Assembly: GCF_050433125.1 (NCBI RefSeq)
Contig: NZ_JBNPXV010000008.1
Span: 170,211-234,210, forward strand
Source: Roseimarinus sediminis
GTDB taxonomy: Bacteria > Bacteroidota > Bacteroidia > Bacteroidales > Prolixibacteraceae
Direction: 5' to 3'
Length of the DNA stretch: 64,000 nt
Below the pieces are notes generated by a model that had not been told where the DNA came from, ran no database searches, and worked only from the letters and a program-made list of their open reading frames with translations. Positions 16,902 through 27,770 of the stretch are shown here, in pieces (the first letter of the stretch is position 1; each line of letters begins with the position of its first letter). The translations under genes were made by a program, and so were the position numbers.

Positions 16902-18999
16902 TTAGTTCTTTACTATTTTCTGAACTAATTGCTTTTGATTTGATCGAATGCCTATGAGATACATTCCATTATCGAGATCTTGCAATGACAAATGTGCGTG
17001 ATTGTCATTGATATTATCCATTTGAATAATTGTTTTACCGGAGAAATCCATTACTCTGATTTCATCAATTTTTGACTGTCCGTTTACATACAACATGTCT
17101 GAAACAGGATTTGGATATAAACGTACTTGCAAACCAAAGTCGTTTACACCAGTTTTTACCACATTGCCTACATCAACAGGTCCAAAAGCAGCAACGGCTC
17201 CACCTGTTGCACCTTGCAAGGCTCCCGGAGTATAAGTCAATGTCACAACAGCCTTGTCATCCGGAACAACCGGATCAATGCTCAATACCAAGGTTGTTGC
17301 ATCATCTGAATCTAAAGTAACAGCAGTAACTGTTGCTGTCGTTTCGTCTATTGTTACTGTAAAGTTCTCTGCCTGATCAGCAGCATCAGCCATGTCGTAA
17401 TCAAATTTAACATAAATCACAGAACCATCTTCGCTGGTAGTTGCCGATTCAAAAACTGGAATTACTGTTCCTCCATTCAGGATATAAGTTGCACGAATAT
17501 CGAAATCAGGAACCGAGCTGCTTTGAACTTTGCAAACATATACTCCGTTGTCAGCTTTCGAAACAGAAGCAATGCTGTAACTGCTTTCAGTAGAAACAGG
17601 TTCTTCACCGTTATCTTTAAACCAGGCATACGCCTCGCTTCCATCAACAGCTAATTCCCATGTTAAAGAACTACCCATATCGGCAGTTACTTCCTGAGTT
17701 TCCTGTGCCAATTGATAATCGTCGCTAAACCCGGCATATCCGGCTTTCACATCGTGGTAAGGTTTTACATCGGCAAACGAGAAGTAGTTACCTGTCAGCT
17801 GAACTTTGCTGCTGGCACCGCCATTGGCCAGTTCAACAAAGGGCAGNNNNNNNNNNNNNNNNNNNNNNNNNNNNNNNNNNNNNNNNNNNNNNNNNNNNNN
17901 NNNNNNNNNNNNNNNNNNNNNNNNNNNNNNNNNNNNNNNNNNNGCCTGCTGCATTGTAAATGTCGACCAGTGCCAATGAGTCGCGTTCCATTCCCTGGAT
18001 ATCTGTTTTCAGATTTACAACAGTACGGATATCAAACTCAGGCACAAGTGACGACTGTGCTTTACAAGTGTAAGTCCCTTCGTCAGGGATGCCTACATTT
18101 GAAATGGTCAGTTGGGCATCGGTACCAACAGGTTCATCAACACCTTCTTTGAACCATACATAAGCTTCACCTCCATCAACAGTTCCATCCAGAGTAGCGT
18201 CGCTACCACCGGCTACAGTTTGTGTTTCTTCTTCTTTCGCATATTGATAATCGTCGCTAAACCCTGCATATCCGGCTTTCGCATCGTGGTAAGGTTTTAC
18301 ATCGGCAAACGAGAAGTAGTTACCTGTCAGCTGAACTTTGCTGCTGGCACCGCCATTGGCCAGTTCAACAAAGGGCAGCGGGCCTTCAAGCTTGTTGTTC
18401 TGCAGGTACAACCTTGTGAGCTGTGTTGCATTCTGGATTGATGCAGGTACCGTACCTGTGAAATCGCTTTCGTGCAAATAAGCTTTGGCCAGCGATGGCA
18501 GGTTGAACAGGGCTTCAGGTAGCTGGCAGCCTAACTTTGTTGCCTGGAAGTTGATCTCACTCAGGGCTGTCATACTTTCAATTCCGGCTGGAAGGTCGCC
18601 TGTAATATTGGTAAACTTGATCTGCAAACGGGCAATCTTCGTACAGTTCCAGAGTTCGGCAGGTATGCTTCCGTGGATGTCAACATAAGTACGGGCATCT
18701 TCGTCTCCTTTAATCTCCAGTTTAGTCAGTTCGGTAAGTTGTCCGATGGATGGAGATATTGTACCAACCATGTCGCTTTGGTACAATGCCAGTTCAGTTA
18801 CACGGCCGTCAGTAACCACAACACCTTCCCAGGTATCAACAGTTCCAACAAGCCAGTTGCCCTGGTTGGCCCAGTTTGCTCCGCCTGCTGCATTGTAAAT
18901 GTCGACCAAGGCTAGAGAGTCGGCTTCGTTCACTTGTGCATTAGTACTTGTATAAGAGAAGCACAAGATCAATGCTAGGATAAGATAAAAGTTCTTCAT
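16902..18999 (-). CDS. Secreted LRR/Ig-like repeat protein with T9SS sorting domain (one gene broken by an assembly gap)
   Basis: Signal peptide (STNAQ), then a leucine-rich-repeat module (DSLALVDIYNAAGGANW to LPFVELANGG) and an Ig-like domain (DEGTYTCKAQSS). The same LRR module then restarts (DSLALVDIYNAAG), runs into an N gap, and re-emerges at LPFVELANGG followed by a second Ig-like domain (DNGVYVCKVQSS). A Big/SwmB-like domain and a T9SS C-terminal domain (VRLYPNPVSDMLYV ... QKIVKN) close the protein. The two visible halves lie in different frames only because the N run is 97 nt. The apparent start at 17954 is an artefact. The protein should be exported by the Por system to the cell surface, probably as a glycan-binding or adhesive component beside SusCD. 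No catalytic motif is seen. Confidence 0.8.
17711..18378. repeat. Near-identical internal duplication (136 bp visible) flanking the gap
   Basis: Bases 17711-17846 and 18243-18378 match at 134 of 136 positions by my alignment (differences at ccCggc/ccTgc and ttcAcatc/ttcGcatc). The edge beyond the gap (17944-17969) is identical over 26 nt to 18883-18908. The visible ends show that the unresolved sequence is a second copy of the LRR module. Confidence 0.85.
17847..17943. other. Assembly gap (97 N)
   Basis: Unresolved bases within the duplicated LRR module. Both borders fall on codon boundaries. In the intact copy the equivalent interval (18379-18882) is 504 bp, so the N length is probably nominal. 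Confidence 0.95.
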
Positions 19000-19020
19000 A
19001 ACTAATTTTTGTGTTTTTGA

Positions 19021-21618
19021 TTAGTATTCTTTCAAAAATCGTGTATTGAATGTGTTATCATTTTCGTCGATAATCAACATCATGTAAAATCCATTCTCCA
19101 GCTGACTGATGTCGATTGTTGATTCATTCTGCTGAAGTGATAAAGTGCATTGGCCAAATAAATTGTAGATTTTGATTTCTTTCATTGGCGTATTATTCTT
19201 ACTGCTAATAAAAAGTTGATTTTTAGCAGGGTTCGGATATACTTTAATCTGATCGTTCTGCCATTCATTGATAGCAGTTACAATTCCGAAAGTTGCATAT
19301 ATTGTATCGTTCCCGGTAATGGTGTGCCAGCGTTTTTCAGCCGACTGATTTTCCCAGGTATCGCCCAACCTGAAGTTGAAGCTGATTTCATCGCCCACAT
19401 TGTAACCACCTACGGTTGTAATATAAGTAGATGCTGAATGATTAAACGACTCCATTTGGACTCCTGTTGTCCAGTCGCCCTGGATACCCATCAGGTAAGG
19501 GATGAGGTCTTCAGCGTTTGTCTCATAACCATCAAGGTCAAGAATGAAGGTCACTTTATTGTTTCTGTAGCCAAAGAAGGTATCTCCTGAAAAGTTCTTT
19601 TCTGAAACTTCAATCACAAGATTCCTGCCTTCGCTGATGATTTCATCTGTATTGATCTCATTCGGAGTGATTTCAATTGTAATGATGCCGTTCCCATCTG
19701 TAGTCCGAACAGTATCGTATTCTACTGTTGTAGTTCTTTTAAGTACCGTCCAGGTATAGCTTCCTGGTGATAATTCTACAGTTTTGCTCCAAATGTGATC
19801 ACCTGATGTTGCATCTCCATTGGTGCCATCATCGAAAAGTGCAAATGGCAGGCTCTTCAAGTCTCCTCCGATGAAAATGTTATTCAGGCTTTGCGTTCCA
19901 TCTTCAACAGTAATAGTAATTGCCTGTCTGTTTTCTACGATCAAATTCGTTACCTGTACCGGACCAAATGATTGCAATGCTCCACCATATAGTCCGTTTA
20001 ATTTTCCCTTAGTGTAGTTAATGATGATTTCATCAGCCGACGACAGAGATTCAGTCAATACCAGTTCTAATGTTTTAGAAATAGTCGGATCTGTTGGCCC
20101 CGGATTGAGTACAATTGTTGCCACCGCTGTTGGTGTTGAACTGTTAACAACAAAGTCGGTTACATTAAATGTTACCGGATCAATGTATCTGTCGAAAGTG
20201 ATAAGAATACCGCTACCATCCACACGGGTTTTAGCGCTTACAACCAAAGGAGCAACTCTCGTTTTGTTTTGTACAGCTAAATTGTTGAAGGATTGCAACT
20301 CACCTCCATTTGCACATTTAATGGTTCCCTGCGTATAAGACAGTATGACCTCTTCTGCATTAATAACGGGCGATGACAGTTCAAGCACATAGGTGTCGTT
20401 TAATCTCCCGGTACGTTTAAGGTTGGTGACTGTAATGTTTTTACCCCCGCTTGTAATCTCAAATTCACTGCTTTGAGCCGATGAAGGTAAGACCATTGGC
20501 TTGTTGAAAGTTATCTGTAGCGTATTTCCGCTATACGATGTTTCGGCATGTTTAATTACCGGCGTTGATGGGGTAAAACGCACGTAAATGGGCTTGCTAA
20601 AAGAGTTGACATAGTCTACGTTAAGGTCGTTTAAGCGAACAAGCTCATTTACAACCAATGCCTTATACTCTCCCGTATCGCTTGCCGATACACTGTTGAT
20701 AGTGTATTCTGATCCACTTTTGTAGGTATTGAATCCTTTTTTATACCATTTGTATTCTCCGTTTTCACCTCCAACATTTGTTGACAACGTTACCTTCTCT
20801 CCGGGCGAAACAATTATCTCCCGTTCACGCCCCATATTGGTTAACTGACGTGCCTCATACTTAATATCGCCGGGGTTGCTAAAAGTCTGGAAATACTTAA
20901 CAGAAGCTTCCCAATTGGCAAAGGAAATCTGATTGTTATAGACATAGAATGCGTCACCACTGGGGCCGTAATGTTCTACAATTTGTTCGGGAGTCCAGAA
21001 ATCGAAAGTGGGTATACTGTCTAATAGATTATACCGAAGATTACAAAAACTAAGATTAATGCAATTCCGAAATGCTTCGGACAGAATTCCACTGAAATAT
21101 ACGCCTTCAATATCAATTGCTTCGAGATTCTCCTGAAATAGTTCATCAGGCAACTCAGTTCCTTTCAATCCGATATTTCCGTTTACTTTAAACCATTTTA
21201 AAGCAGTAAGAAGACCAACTTCTTTTGGAACGTATCCTTTCAAATTATTGTCACCTGCAGATCGTCGGCTAATTGTTGGGAGAAGATGAATGACTCGCCA
21301 AACAGAGTCGGTTGTATTACCAAGCTGTTGTTTTTCCAATAATACACCAAACCAGTCTTTTACCGGCCCTTCGAGCCATTTTCCCATTCCCGCATTTGGG
21401 TAGATGTCAGTATGGTACTCCAGCACATTATCACTTAAGTCGTTTATCGAAAAACCATCCTGGTTGCTTTTCCAATTAGGCCCGTCGGTTGCGTTATAGA
21501 AGGCAACCAATGCCAGCGAATCCTGCTCCAAACATTTGGTATATCCGCTGTAATCCTGAGCGCTGGCTGAAAAGATGAAAGCCAGTGCAAAAAAGTATGT
21601 TAATAACTGTTTCTTCAT
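19021..21618 (-). CDS. Large secreted multidomain T9SS protein (LRR, Ig-like, two SwmB-like, C-terminal sorting domain)
   Basis: 865 residues with a signal peptide (FSASAQ). The order is: an LRR-like region with DSLALVAFYNATDGPNWKSN (about 30-230), related to the neighbouring gene; an Ig-like domain (GEKVTLSTNVGG ... DTGEYKALV); two tandem SwmB/Big-like domains (about 355-460 and 465-570), each ending in a YTxGxx..GGxLQSF pattern; two further beta domains reminiscent of carbohydrate-binding folds; and a T9SS sorting domain (IKVYPNPAKNQLFIS). No catalytic signature is seen. It lies 21 nt upstream of the second LRR gene and 6 nt downstream of the lipoprotein gene, so it belongs to the SusCD operon. 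A role as an extracellular glycan-binding protein is inferred. Confidence 0.75.
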   Translation of the reverse strand: MKKQLLTYFFALAFIFSASAQDYSGYTKCLEQDSLALVAFYNATDGPNWKSNQDGFSINDLSDNVLEYHTDIYPNAGMGKWLEGPVKDWFGVLLEKQQLGNTTDSVWRVIHLLPTISRRSAGDNNLKGYVPKEVGLLTALKWFKVNGNIGLKGTELPDELFQENLEAIDIEGVYFSGILSEAFRNCINLSFCNLRYNLLDSIPTFDFWTPEQIVEHYGPSGDAFYVYNNQISFANWEASVKYFQTFSNPGDIKYEARQLTNMGREREIIVSPGEKVTLSTNVGGENGEYKWYKKGFNTYKSGSEYTINSVSASDTGEYKALVVNELVRLNDLNVDYVNSFSKPIYVRFTPSTPVIKHAETSYSGNTLQITFNKPMVLPSSAQSSEFEITSGGKNITVTNLKRTGRLNDTYVLELSSPVINAEEVILSYTQGTIKCANGGELQSFNNLAVQNKTRVAPLVVSAKTRVDGSGILITFDRYIDPVTFNVTDFVVNSSTPTAVATIVLNPGPTDPTISKTLELVLTESLSSADEIIINYTKGKLNGLYGGALQSFGPVQVTNLIVENRQAITITVEDGTQSLNNIFIGGDLKSLPFALFDDGTNGDATSGDHIWSKTVELSPGSYTWTVLKRTTTVEYDTVRTTDGNGIITIEITPNEINTDEIISEGRNLVIEVSEKNFSGDTFFGYRNNKVTFILDLDGYETNAEDLIPYLMGIQGDWTTGVQMESFNHSASTYITTVGGYNVGDEISFNFRLGDTWENQSAEKRWHTITGNDTIYATFGIVTAINEWQNDQIKVYPNPAKNQLFISSKNNTPMKEIKIYNLFGQCTLSLQQNESTIDISQLENGFYMMLIIDENDNTFNTRFLKEY

Positions 21619-21624
21619 CTTTAC

Positions 21625-22587
21625 TTATTTTTGAGTTACCACGTCCATTTCAATTACATAACTTTCGCCTTCATACCATTCTGTATTAGTTGGATGAATG
21701 GCTTTAATCATGGCCAAACCATATTTGTAAGAGTTTGCAGATGCAAAATCAGTCTGAAAGCCGATGATGTCGCCCACCTTAATGTCGGAAACATAAGTAG
21801 CTCCATTTTTCAGGGTATCGTTACTGGCAACGTAGGATAGTTCCGCCGCCGTTAAAAGTGGAAATTCATCTGTTGAAATTGAAGTTGCTTTTTTCAGTTT
21901 TGATTTGTTCCTGATTTGCATGCTGGAAGAATAGTGCCAGTCGTAAGGCGCTACCAACATTGCACTGGAGTTTTCTACAATGAAAACAAAATCGAGTGCC
22001 TCCTGAACCTTTAAGTTTGCTTCGCTTATGGGTTCGTAATTAGGAAGGTAGTGATACACTTTACCATCAAGGCTTGAAAAACCGTCGGTTTTCGAACTAT
22101 TATTAAAGTACAAAGCAACATTGTTGTATTTTACAATACCCGGTACGGTAATTACTTCCTGTTCAATGGTTAACTTACCCTCGCCATCAACCATTCCGAA
22201 TGTAAGTATAGAATTTAGTGAATCCTGATTGACAATATAGTTGTAATAGATGTCAATACTCTTTACATTTTTCTGAATGGTTCCATAGGTGTGGTCAATA
22301 AACGGATCGTTACCTCCCGAAGGAATGGTATATCCTGTTCCGCTTCCACCGGAAACCGATGAGGAAACGGTGAGTGATTTTATGGCACTTTCGGAAATTA
22401 CATCAATTTTGAATGATATGGTGTCACCTATTTTTCCACGGATATAATTCACCGGGACTATGGTAAACTGTGCCGATGATTCAGGATAATCAATCCGGTA
22501 GCCCTCTTCAACATCGTAACAGCTGTTTAAAACAATGGCAACGAGGCTCAGTATGAATGCTATTTTTAGATATTTATACATAGTCAT
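21625..22587 (-). CDS. SusE/F-position surface lipoprotein, unrecognised
   Basis: 320 residues. The N-terminus (MTMYKYLKIAF ... VLNSCYDVEEG) is a lipoprotein signal; starting at the second Met (22581) is equally possible. The mature part is beta-rich with an Ig-like first half (GDTISFKIDVISES) and no motif I recognise. Its position directly after susD (3-nt spacer) is that of surface glycan-binding proteins (SusE/F or SGBP) in polysaccharide-utilisation loci, which bind the substrate outside the cell. The function is inferred from position only. Confidence 0.65.
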   Translation of the reverse strand: MTMYKYLKIAFILSLVAIVLNSCYDVEEGYRIDYPESSAQFTIVPVNYIRGKIGDTISFKIDVISESAIKSLTVSSSVSGGSGTGYTIPSGGNDPFIDHTYGTIQKNVKSIDIYYNYIVNQDSLNSILTFGMVDGEGKLTIEQEVITVPGIVKYNNVALYFNNSSKTDGFSSLDGKVYHYLPNYEPISEANLKVQEALDFVFIVENSSAMLVAPYDWHYSSSMQIRNKSKLKKATSISTDEFPLLTAAELSYVASNDTLKNGATYVSDIKVGDIIGFQTDFASANSYKYGLAMIKAIHPTNTEWYEGESYVIEMDVVTQK

Positions 22588-22590
22588 AGA

Positions 22591-24408
22591 TTATTGATCG
22601 TTATTTTTCCACCAAAACATTGAATTCCAGTTGTTGTCGTACCACGATTTAAACTGCGTACCGTATTCGGCATCTCCTGCACGGCATGGATACTCTGCTT
22701 TGTAAGTAGGTTCCTGAAATACCGGCATTTGTAAAAAGTCGCTTCCTTTGGGCTGCAACAGCCACATTAAGGCAAGGTTCCTATCGCCCTGTCCGGTTAC
22801 CGGAATATCAAAAGCAGTTGCGTTGGCATTGGCTACGTTTACGCTGTTGGTTGAAAGTTCAGAACCAGGATAATCAGCCCTCGAAGGGAATTTAGTTCCA
22901 CTACCGGTGGCCACATAAGCTTCAGCTCCTGAAGATGCTCTCCAACGTGGCAACATCGTCCGACGATGGTCGAAATAGGGTTCGAAGTTTAACAGGAAGC
23001 TTGCAATCCACTTTTGTTCTGCAATCAGTGTCAATTTATCTCTTCCTCCCTCGTAGTCAACACTGGATTGTGCAAGGTAATCTTCAATGCTTTGAGGCGC
23101 TGCATCACCAAAGGCCCTGGCATATTTTTCTGAATCGAAGGTTGCACCAAAATGATCAAAAGAAGATTCTATCGATTTTTCATAGTATTCTTTTGCCGTA
23201 ATATCGGTGGATGTTAGAATTCCTCTTTCAACTGCTTCGGCCAGGAAGGACAACATTTCAGAATAAGTGGCCAGTGCCAAAGGCTTTGTTGCACTCTCCT
23301 GCGTGGCTGTTCCTTTATCGTCTTCCACCCTGAAGAATTCTCCAAGTTTAGAAGCATAGTTGGCTCCGTCGTTCCACGATGATGCATAGGCATTATCCGT
23401 GGTTATGCCATAAAGGTGACCAGCATATTTATCGGTGCCTGGGTTACTGGGCAGAACGTTGCAAGTTGGATCGTCGTGAACATATTGTACGGGACGTGCA
23501 TATACCGGCAAGCGAGGATCGTTAAGTGATATTAAACGCTCTATAAATATGTTGCTAAAAGGGGCTTCGTTCATTTTTGCTGAAGACAAGGTGTAATAGC
23601 GCGATTGGTATTGTGATCCATCGTAATGGAAGTATGCATTGTCTTCGTTCGAAGTCATAACCGGATAAGTGTTTGGATCCGATACGATTTCATTGATTAA
23701 TGCCGTTGCGGAATCGGGAGCTGCCTCGTACATGTACATGGCATAGCGGATAAGCATGGTGTTGGCAAATTTTTTCCACTTCAGCATATCGCCACCGAAA
23801 ATCAGGTCGGTTTGACTGTCAATCATACCAGAGCTTTCGATGGATGCTCCAGCTGACTTCAGTTTATTGATGAGCACGAAATACAATTCTTCCTGTTTAT
23901 CGTAAACCGGGTCGATAGGGGCATTTTCTGAAATGGTTTCAGAATAAGGTATGTCGCCATACAGCAATGTTAGATTGAAAAAATCGTAGCATTCCCAGAT
24001 GGTGGCTACAGCCTGGTAATTTACATCACCCATTGCAGTGGCAGCATTTCGCATTTTTTTGATGTACCTGACAGCAGTGTATCCACCTCCCCATGGACCA
24101 TCATAAGCTGAATCGTCGAATGCATGCCATGCCTGATGGCGGTTTCCCTGGCTTAAACTGATGGTTTTTCCATGATACTCACAAACGACCGGAATTACAT
24201 TCCAATGTATATAGTCCATACCTGCAATGCCGTACCAAATCATATCGAGCATAAACTGGCTCGGATCATAATCGGTGGTATTGGTTTCGTCAACCGCTGG
24301 CGGGTCGTTAGGGTTTTCATTGATATCAGCCTCCCAGGTATCGCAACCCGATACAGCCAGAATAGCGATAAGAATCAGATAGTTCAGTATGTGTTTAACT
24401 TTCTTCAT
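22591..24408 (-). CDS. SusD/RagB-like outer-membrane lipoprotein
   Basis: 605 residues with lipobox AVSGCDTW. The typical early NENPNDPP motif follows the cysteine, and TPR-like helical segments (AVATIWECYDFFNLTLLYGDIPYSE, given here only as the region around residues 135-160) are characteristic of the SusD family. SusD proteins form the lid of the SusC channel and deliver oligosaccharides to it. The gene begins 6 nt after the end of susC, an arrangement seen in nearly all such pairs. The substrate class is not identifiable from the sequence. Confidence 0.93.
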   Translation of the reverse strand: MKKVKHILNYLILIAILAVSGCDTWEADINENPNDPPAVDETNTTDYDPSQFMLDMIWYGIAGMDYIHWNVIPVVCEYHGKTISLSQGNRHQAWHAFDDSAYDGPWGGGYTAVRYIKKMRNAATAMGDVNYQAVATIWECYDFFNLTLLYGDIPYSETISENAPIDPVYDKQEELYFVLINKLKSAGASIESSGMIDSQTDLIFGGDMLKWKKFANTMLIRYAMYMYEAAPDSATALINEIVSDPNTYPVMTSNEDNAYFHYDGSQYQSRYYTLSSAKMNEAPFSNIFIERLISLNDPRLPVYARPVQYVHDDPTCNVLPSNPGTDKYAGHLYGITTDNAYASSWNDGANYASKLGEFFRVEDDKGTATQESATKPLALATYSEMLSFLAEAVERGILTSTDITAKEYYEKSIESSFDHFGATFDSEKYARAFGDAAPQSIEDYLAQSSVDYEGGRDKLTLIAEQKWIASFLLNFEPYFDHRRTMLPRWRASSGAEAYVATGSGTKFPSRADYPGSELSTNSVNVANANATAFDIPVTGQGDRNLALMWLLQPKGSDFLQMPVFQEPTYKAEYPCRAGDAEYGTQFKSWYDNNWNSMFWWKNNDQ

Positions 24409-24414
24409 GACAAT

Positions 24415-27400
24415 TTAAAATTTAATGTTTAACGAGAAACCATAACTACGTACTGAAGGTGTAGAAGAAACAGCATAGCCCGGAACCTTCGATCCATAGC
24501 CGAAGTCGCTGCCTTCTTCAGCATAGCCAAAAGTCTCCGGATCGATGTGCTTCACTTTTGACCACACGGCCAGATTCCTTCCTATTACTGCAATGGTTGC
24601 TGTTTGTATGAAGGTCTTTTTCAACCATGTTTCAGGAAGTTTATACGCTATCCTGAGTTCCCTCAACTTTAGGTAGGTATCATCAATCAATTCATTTTCA
24701 GGAGCGGTTTCTTCCATTTGGGTAGCCCAGTATTCCTGTCCGCTTTGTCCACCTATTTTGCCGAATTTTTCCAAATCAGCCAGAGTCAGTTTACGATAGG
24801 TACCGTCGGCTTCTTCAACCATGCCGTCAGGAACAATACCTGTACGGTCGTTCAGTAAAGTTGCTTCCGACAAGCCATACATATTCAACTTTCGTTCAAT
24901 TTCATTGTAGATCAATCCGCCATAGCGTAAATCAAATAAACACGAGAAACTGAAATCTTTGTAGTTAATGCTATTGCTCATCGAAGCCATCCAGTCGGGA
25001 TTGTAATTTCCCAGCACCCGGCGTTCGGTTAAGCGTGTATCGCCCGACAAACTGTAAAGGCGTTCTCCGTTAGGCGCCCTTTCGTAGGCTTGTCCATAAA
25101 AGGTACCACGGCGTTGTCCTACACGATCTTCTATGTAGATAAACTCATTAACTCTTTGTGTTTTATTGAAATCGGGTTGATCAACCAGCAATTCATCTAC
25201 ATAAGTCCGATCCAGCGACCAGTTGAATTGGAGGTTCCATTCCAGATCGTTTGTTTTCACAGGAACGGTGTTCAAAGTAAGTTCTACTCCCTTGCTACTG
25301 ATTTTACCTGCGTTCATCATTTCATATTGGCGACCTCCCGAGGTGATCGATTTATAGGTCTTCAATATTTGATTAACGGTAGATGAAGTATAATAGGTAA
25401 AATCCAACTCTATTCTACTATTGAATAAGCGAATGTCCGTCCCGATTTCTTCACCGGTAGTTAATTCCGGTTTAAGGTAGGGGTCTGTGGTATAGTCAAC
25501 CGGCGAAGGGTATGTTTCACCGGTTTCACTGCTTGTACTCCAGTAATATTTATCGGCTGTAATAAAATATGGCTGAGGAATGTCTTTACCTACTTTTGCC
25601 CAACTGGCCCTTATTTTCCAGAAGTTAATTGTTTCAGGAAGTTCGAAGATGTCACTCATCAATGCCGATAAGGTAAACGATGGATAAAAGAACGAATTGT
25701 TATCGGGATGAAGGGTTGACGACCAGTCGTTACGGCCCGTAATATCCAAAAATACTTTACGCTGATAATCAAGGTTTATAAAGCTGTAAAGACTATTCCG
25801 TTCCAGCTTGCTAATTCCATTGTCTATCCGAATGGGATAATCGCGATTATTCAAATTGTATAAATCCACAAAATGCAGACCTCTGATTTCTCCCTGTATA
25901 TAATTGGTCTCTCTTCTGTAATGAGTTCCACCAAACGAGATTTTATAATTAATTATACCAGATAAGTTGTTTTCATACGATGCTAAAAACTCTGCGGTAC
26001 GATCCCATGTATTAGATTGCCCGTTTTTGTAATAACCATACAACTCCAATGGCTGACCACCGTCGTAATGGCTGTATGCATGTTTTTCGTAGTATTCATT
26101 ATTGGTATAATTTGTACCAAAACGTCCAATAACATTCAGATGTTTGGTAATGTCATATTGTGCCTGCATGTTCAATATTACCTTTGAGTCGGTATAAGAA
26201 AATGGCATTTCGTATTGCACAAAATACGGGTTGTTTGCACTACGGCGGTAATTCATTTGCTGATAGCCCTCCAAACCAGGGATCCAGTAATCTTTTAAAG
26301 CGCTAATATCGATGCTTCGTGGGATAAACCGCACGTCTACCTGACGGTTGTTCGGACAATATGTTCTAAGGTAATTCAGGTTGGCATTGAACGTTAATTT
26401 GTCGAACATCTTAAAACCTGTACTCAAATCGAACCTGTTTTTAGTTAATCCCGTATTGGGCATAATCCCTTTTTGGTCGGTATTGGTATAGGAAAAACGC
26501 ATGTTACCGTTCTCATTGGCTTGTGATAACGAAACATTATTCACGTAAACATGACCTGTTTCATAAAAATCTTTCACATTATTGGGATAAGCAACCCAGG
26601 GATCATATCCGGTGAATTGGTTCCTTGGCTCTCCATCGAATGCAGGCCCCCAATTATAACGGGTGTCGTCGAATGTTCCCTTGCCATTACCATCGTAATA
26701 GCTGTACTCTCCGCTTTCTCCCATTCCGTATTTATTCTGATATTCAGGCAAAATCAATGGCGATTGAAAAGTGGAATTTGAGTTGACTTCAACTGTTATA
26801 CCTTTGCTGCCCTTGCCCGATTTCGATGTGATAATTACCACACCTCCACCTGCTTCGGATCCATAAAGTGCCGCAGCTGCAGGGCCTTTAAGTACAGAAA
26901 TACTTTCAATATCATCGGCAGCCACATCGTTCGCGCTTCCTCGTACACCATTAATAATGAATAAAGGATCGTTGTTGCCTGCCAGTGACGATTCCCCGCG
27001 GATAACAATTCTTGAACCACCACCGCCAATAGCGCCATCACCCTGAATGATGTTCACTCCTGATAATTTGCCGGAAAGTGCATTAATTACATCCAGTTCT
27101 TTGACTTTTGCGACCTGTTCTCCTTTAACATTCTGAACAGCATAGCCCAATGCTTTTTCTTCTCTTTTAAGTCCGAGTGCTGTTACAATTACATCGCTGA
27201 TTTTCTCTGTAAGTGGGTTAAGTACAATTGCATAATAAGTTTCGTTTCCTACAGCCTGTGTTGCAGGTTGCATACCAACAAAAGAAATGTTGAGTGTGTC
27301 GCCAACAGAAGCTTTGAGGCTGAAATTTCCATCAATGTCTGTAATGGTTCCGGCCGAAGTTCCTTTGATAACAACATTAACTCCGGGTATCCCCTGCTTA

Positions 27401-27501
27401 TCTTCCGATGAGGTTATTCTTCCTGTTATTTGTTGTTGTGCAAAGGTTACTACGAAACTCGACAGCAGTAAAATGGTCGTAAGTAAGGTTCTCTTTTGCA
27501 T
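24415..27501 (-). CDS. SusC/RagA TonB-linked outer-membrane transporter
   Basis: 1028 residues. Signal peptide (VVTFAQQ), then a carboxypeptidase-regulatory-like domain (ITGRITSSEDKQGIPGVNV), a TonB-box-like linker (SDVIVTALG), the plug domain with the SusC signature (IVIRGESSLAGNNDPLFIINGV), and a C-terminal beta-barrel ending in an aromatic residue (SFGFSLNIKF-like end). SusC proteins import oligosaccharides across the outer membrane using TonB energy. It is the first gene of the minus-strand locus, 431 nt from the AraC-type regulator gene, which reads in the same direction. No N-terminal anti-sigma interaction domain is present, so control is probably by the AraC-type or another regulator. 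Confidence 0.95.
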   Translation of the reverse strand: MQKRTLLTTILLLSSFVVTFAQQQITGRITSSEDKQGIPGVNVVIKGTSAGTITDIDGNFSLKASVGDTLNISFVGMQPATQAVGNETYYAIVLNPLTEKISDVIVTALGLKREEKALGYAVQNVKGEQVAKVKELDVINALSGKLSGVNIIQGDGAIGGGGSRIVIRGESSLAGNNDPLFIINGVRGSANDVAADDIESISVLKGPAAAALYGSEAGGGVVIITSKSGKGSKGITVEVNSNSTFQSPLILPEYQNKYGMGESGEYSYYDGNGKGTFDDTRYNWGPAFDGEPRNQFTGYDPWVAYPNNVKDFYETGHVYVNNVSLSQANENGNMRFSYTNTDQKGIMPNTGLTKNRFDLSTGFKMFDKLTFNANLNYLRTYCPNNRQVDVRFIPRSIDISALKDYWIPGLEGYQQMNYRRSANNPYFVQYEMPFSYTDSKVILNMQAQYDITKHLNVIGRFGTNYTNNEYYEKHAYSHYDGGQPLELYGYYKNGQSNTWDRTAEFLASYENNLSGIINYKISFGGTHYRRETNYIQGEIRGLHFVDLYNLNNRDYPIRIDNGISKLERNSLYSFINLDYQRKVFLDITGRNDWSSTLHPDNNSFFYPSFTLSALMSDIFELPETINFWKIRASWAKVGKDIPQPYFITADKYYWSTSSETGETYPSPVDYTTDPYLKPELTTGEEIGTDIRLFNSRIELDFTYYTSSTVNQILKTYKSITSGGRQYEMMNAGKISSKGVELTLNTVPVKTNDLEWNLQFNWSLDRTYVDELLVDQPDFNKTQRVNEFIYIEDRVGQRRGTFYGQAYERAPNGERLYSLSGDTRLTERRVLGNYNPDWMASMSNSINYKDFSFSCLFDLRYGGLIYNEIERKLNMYGLSEATLLNDRTGIVPDGMVEEADGTYRKLTLADLEKFGKIGGQSGQEYWATQMEETAPENELIDDTYLKLRELRIAYKLPETWLKKTFIQTATIAVIGRNLAVWSKVKHIDPETFGYAEEGSDFGYGSKVPGYAVSSTPSVRSYGFSLNIKF

Positions 27502-27770
27502 CTATTAAATTTTTTTCAGTTTAATCATAAGTTTAGTGTTATCTAAATATTAATTGAGCATTGAATCAGTTCTAATATTTCGTCAATAAAATTAGAATAC
27601 AGTGGTGTAAATACTGCCATATTTTTTGCCTGATACTAATGCTATTTTAGCCTAATATCTCTTTCGGGAGTGATTAATGTTAAATTTAGGATGTAAATTA
27701 TGCTACCTCGAAGATAATCAGGCGCATTTTCATACAAGAGAATTGTAATAATTGCAACAGCTTGCTGCCA

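Noticed and set aside
16902..17954. Separate gene starting at 17954
   Set aside because: The start codon is in the middle of a conserved LRR repeat (DIYNAAG) in another frame and exists only because the N run has an arbitrary length.
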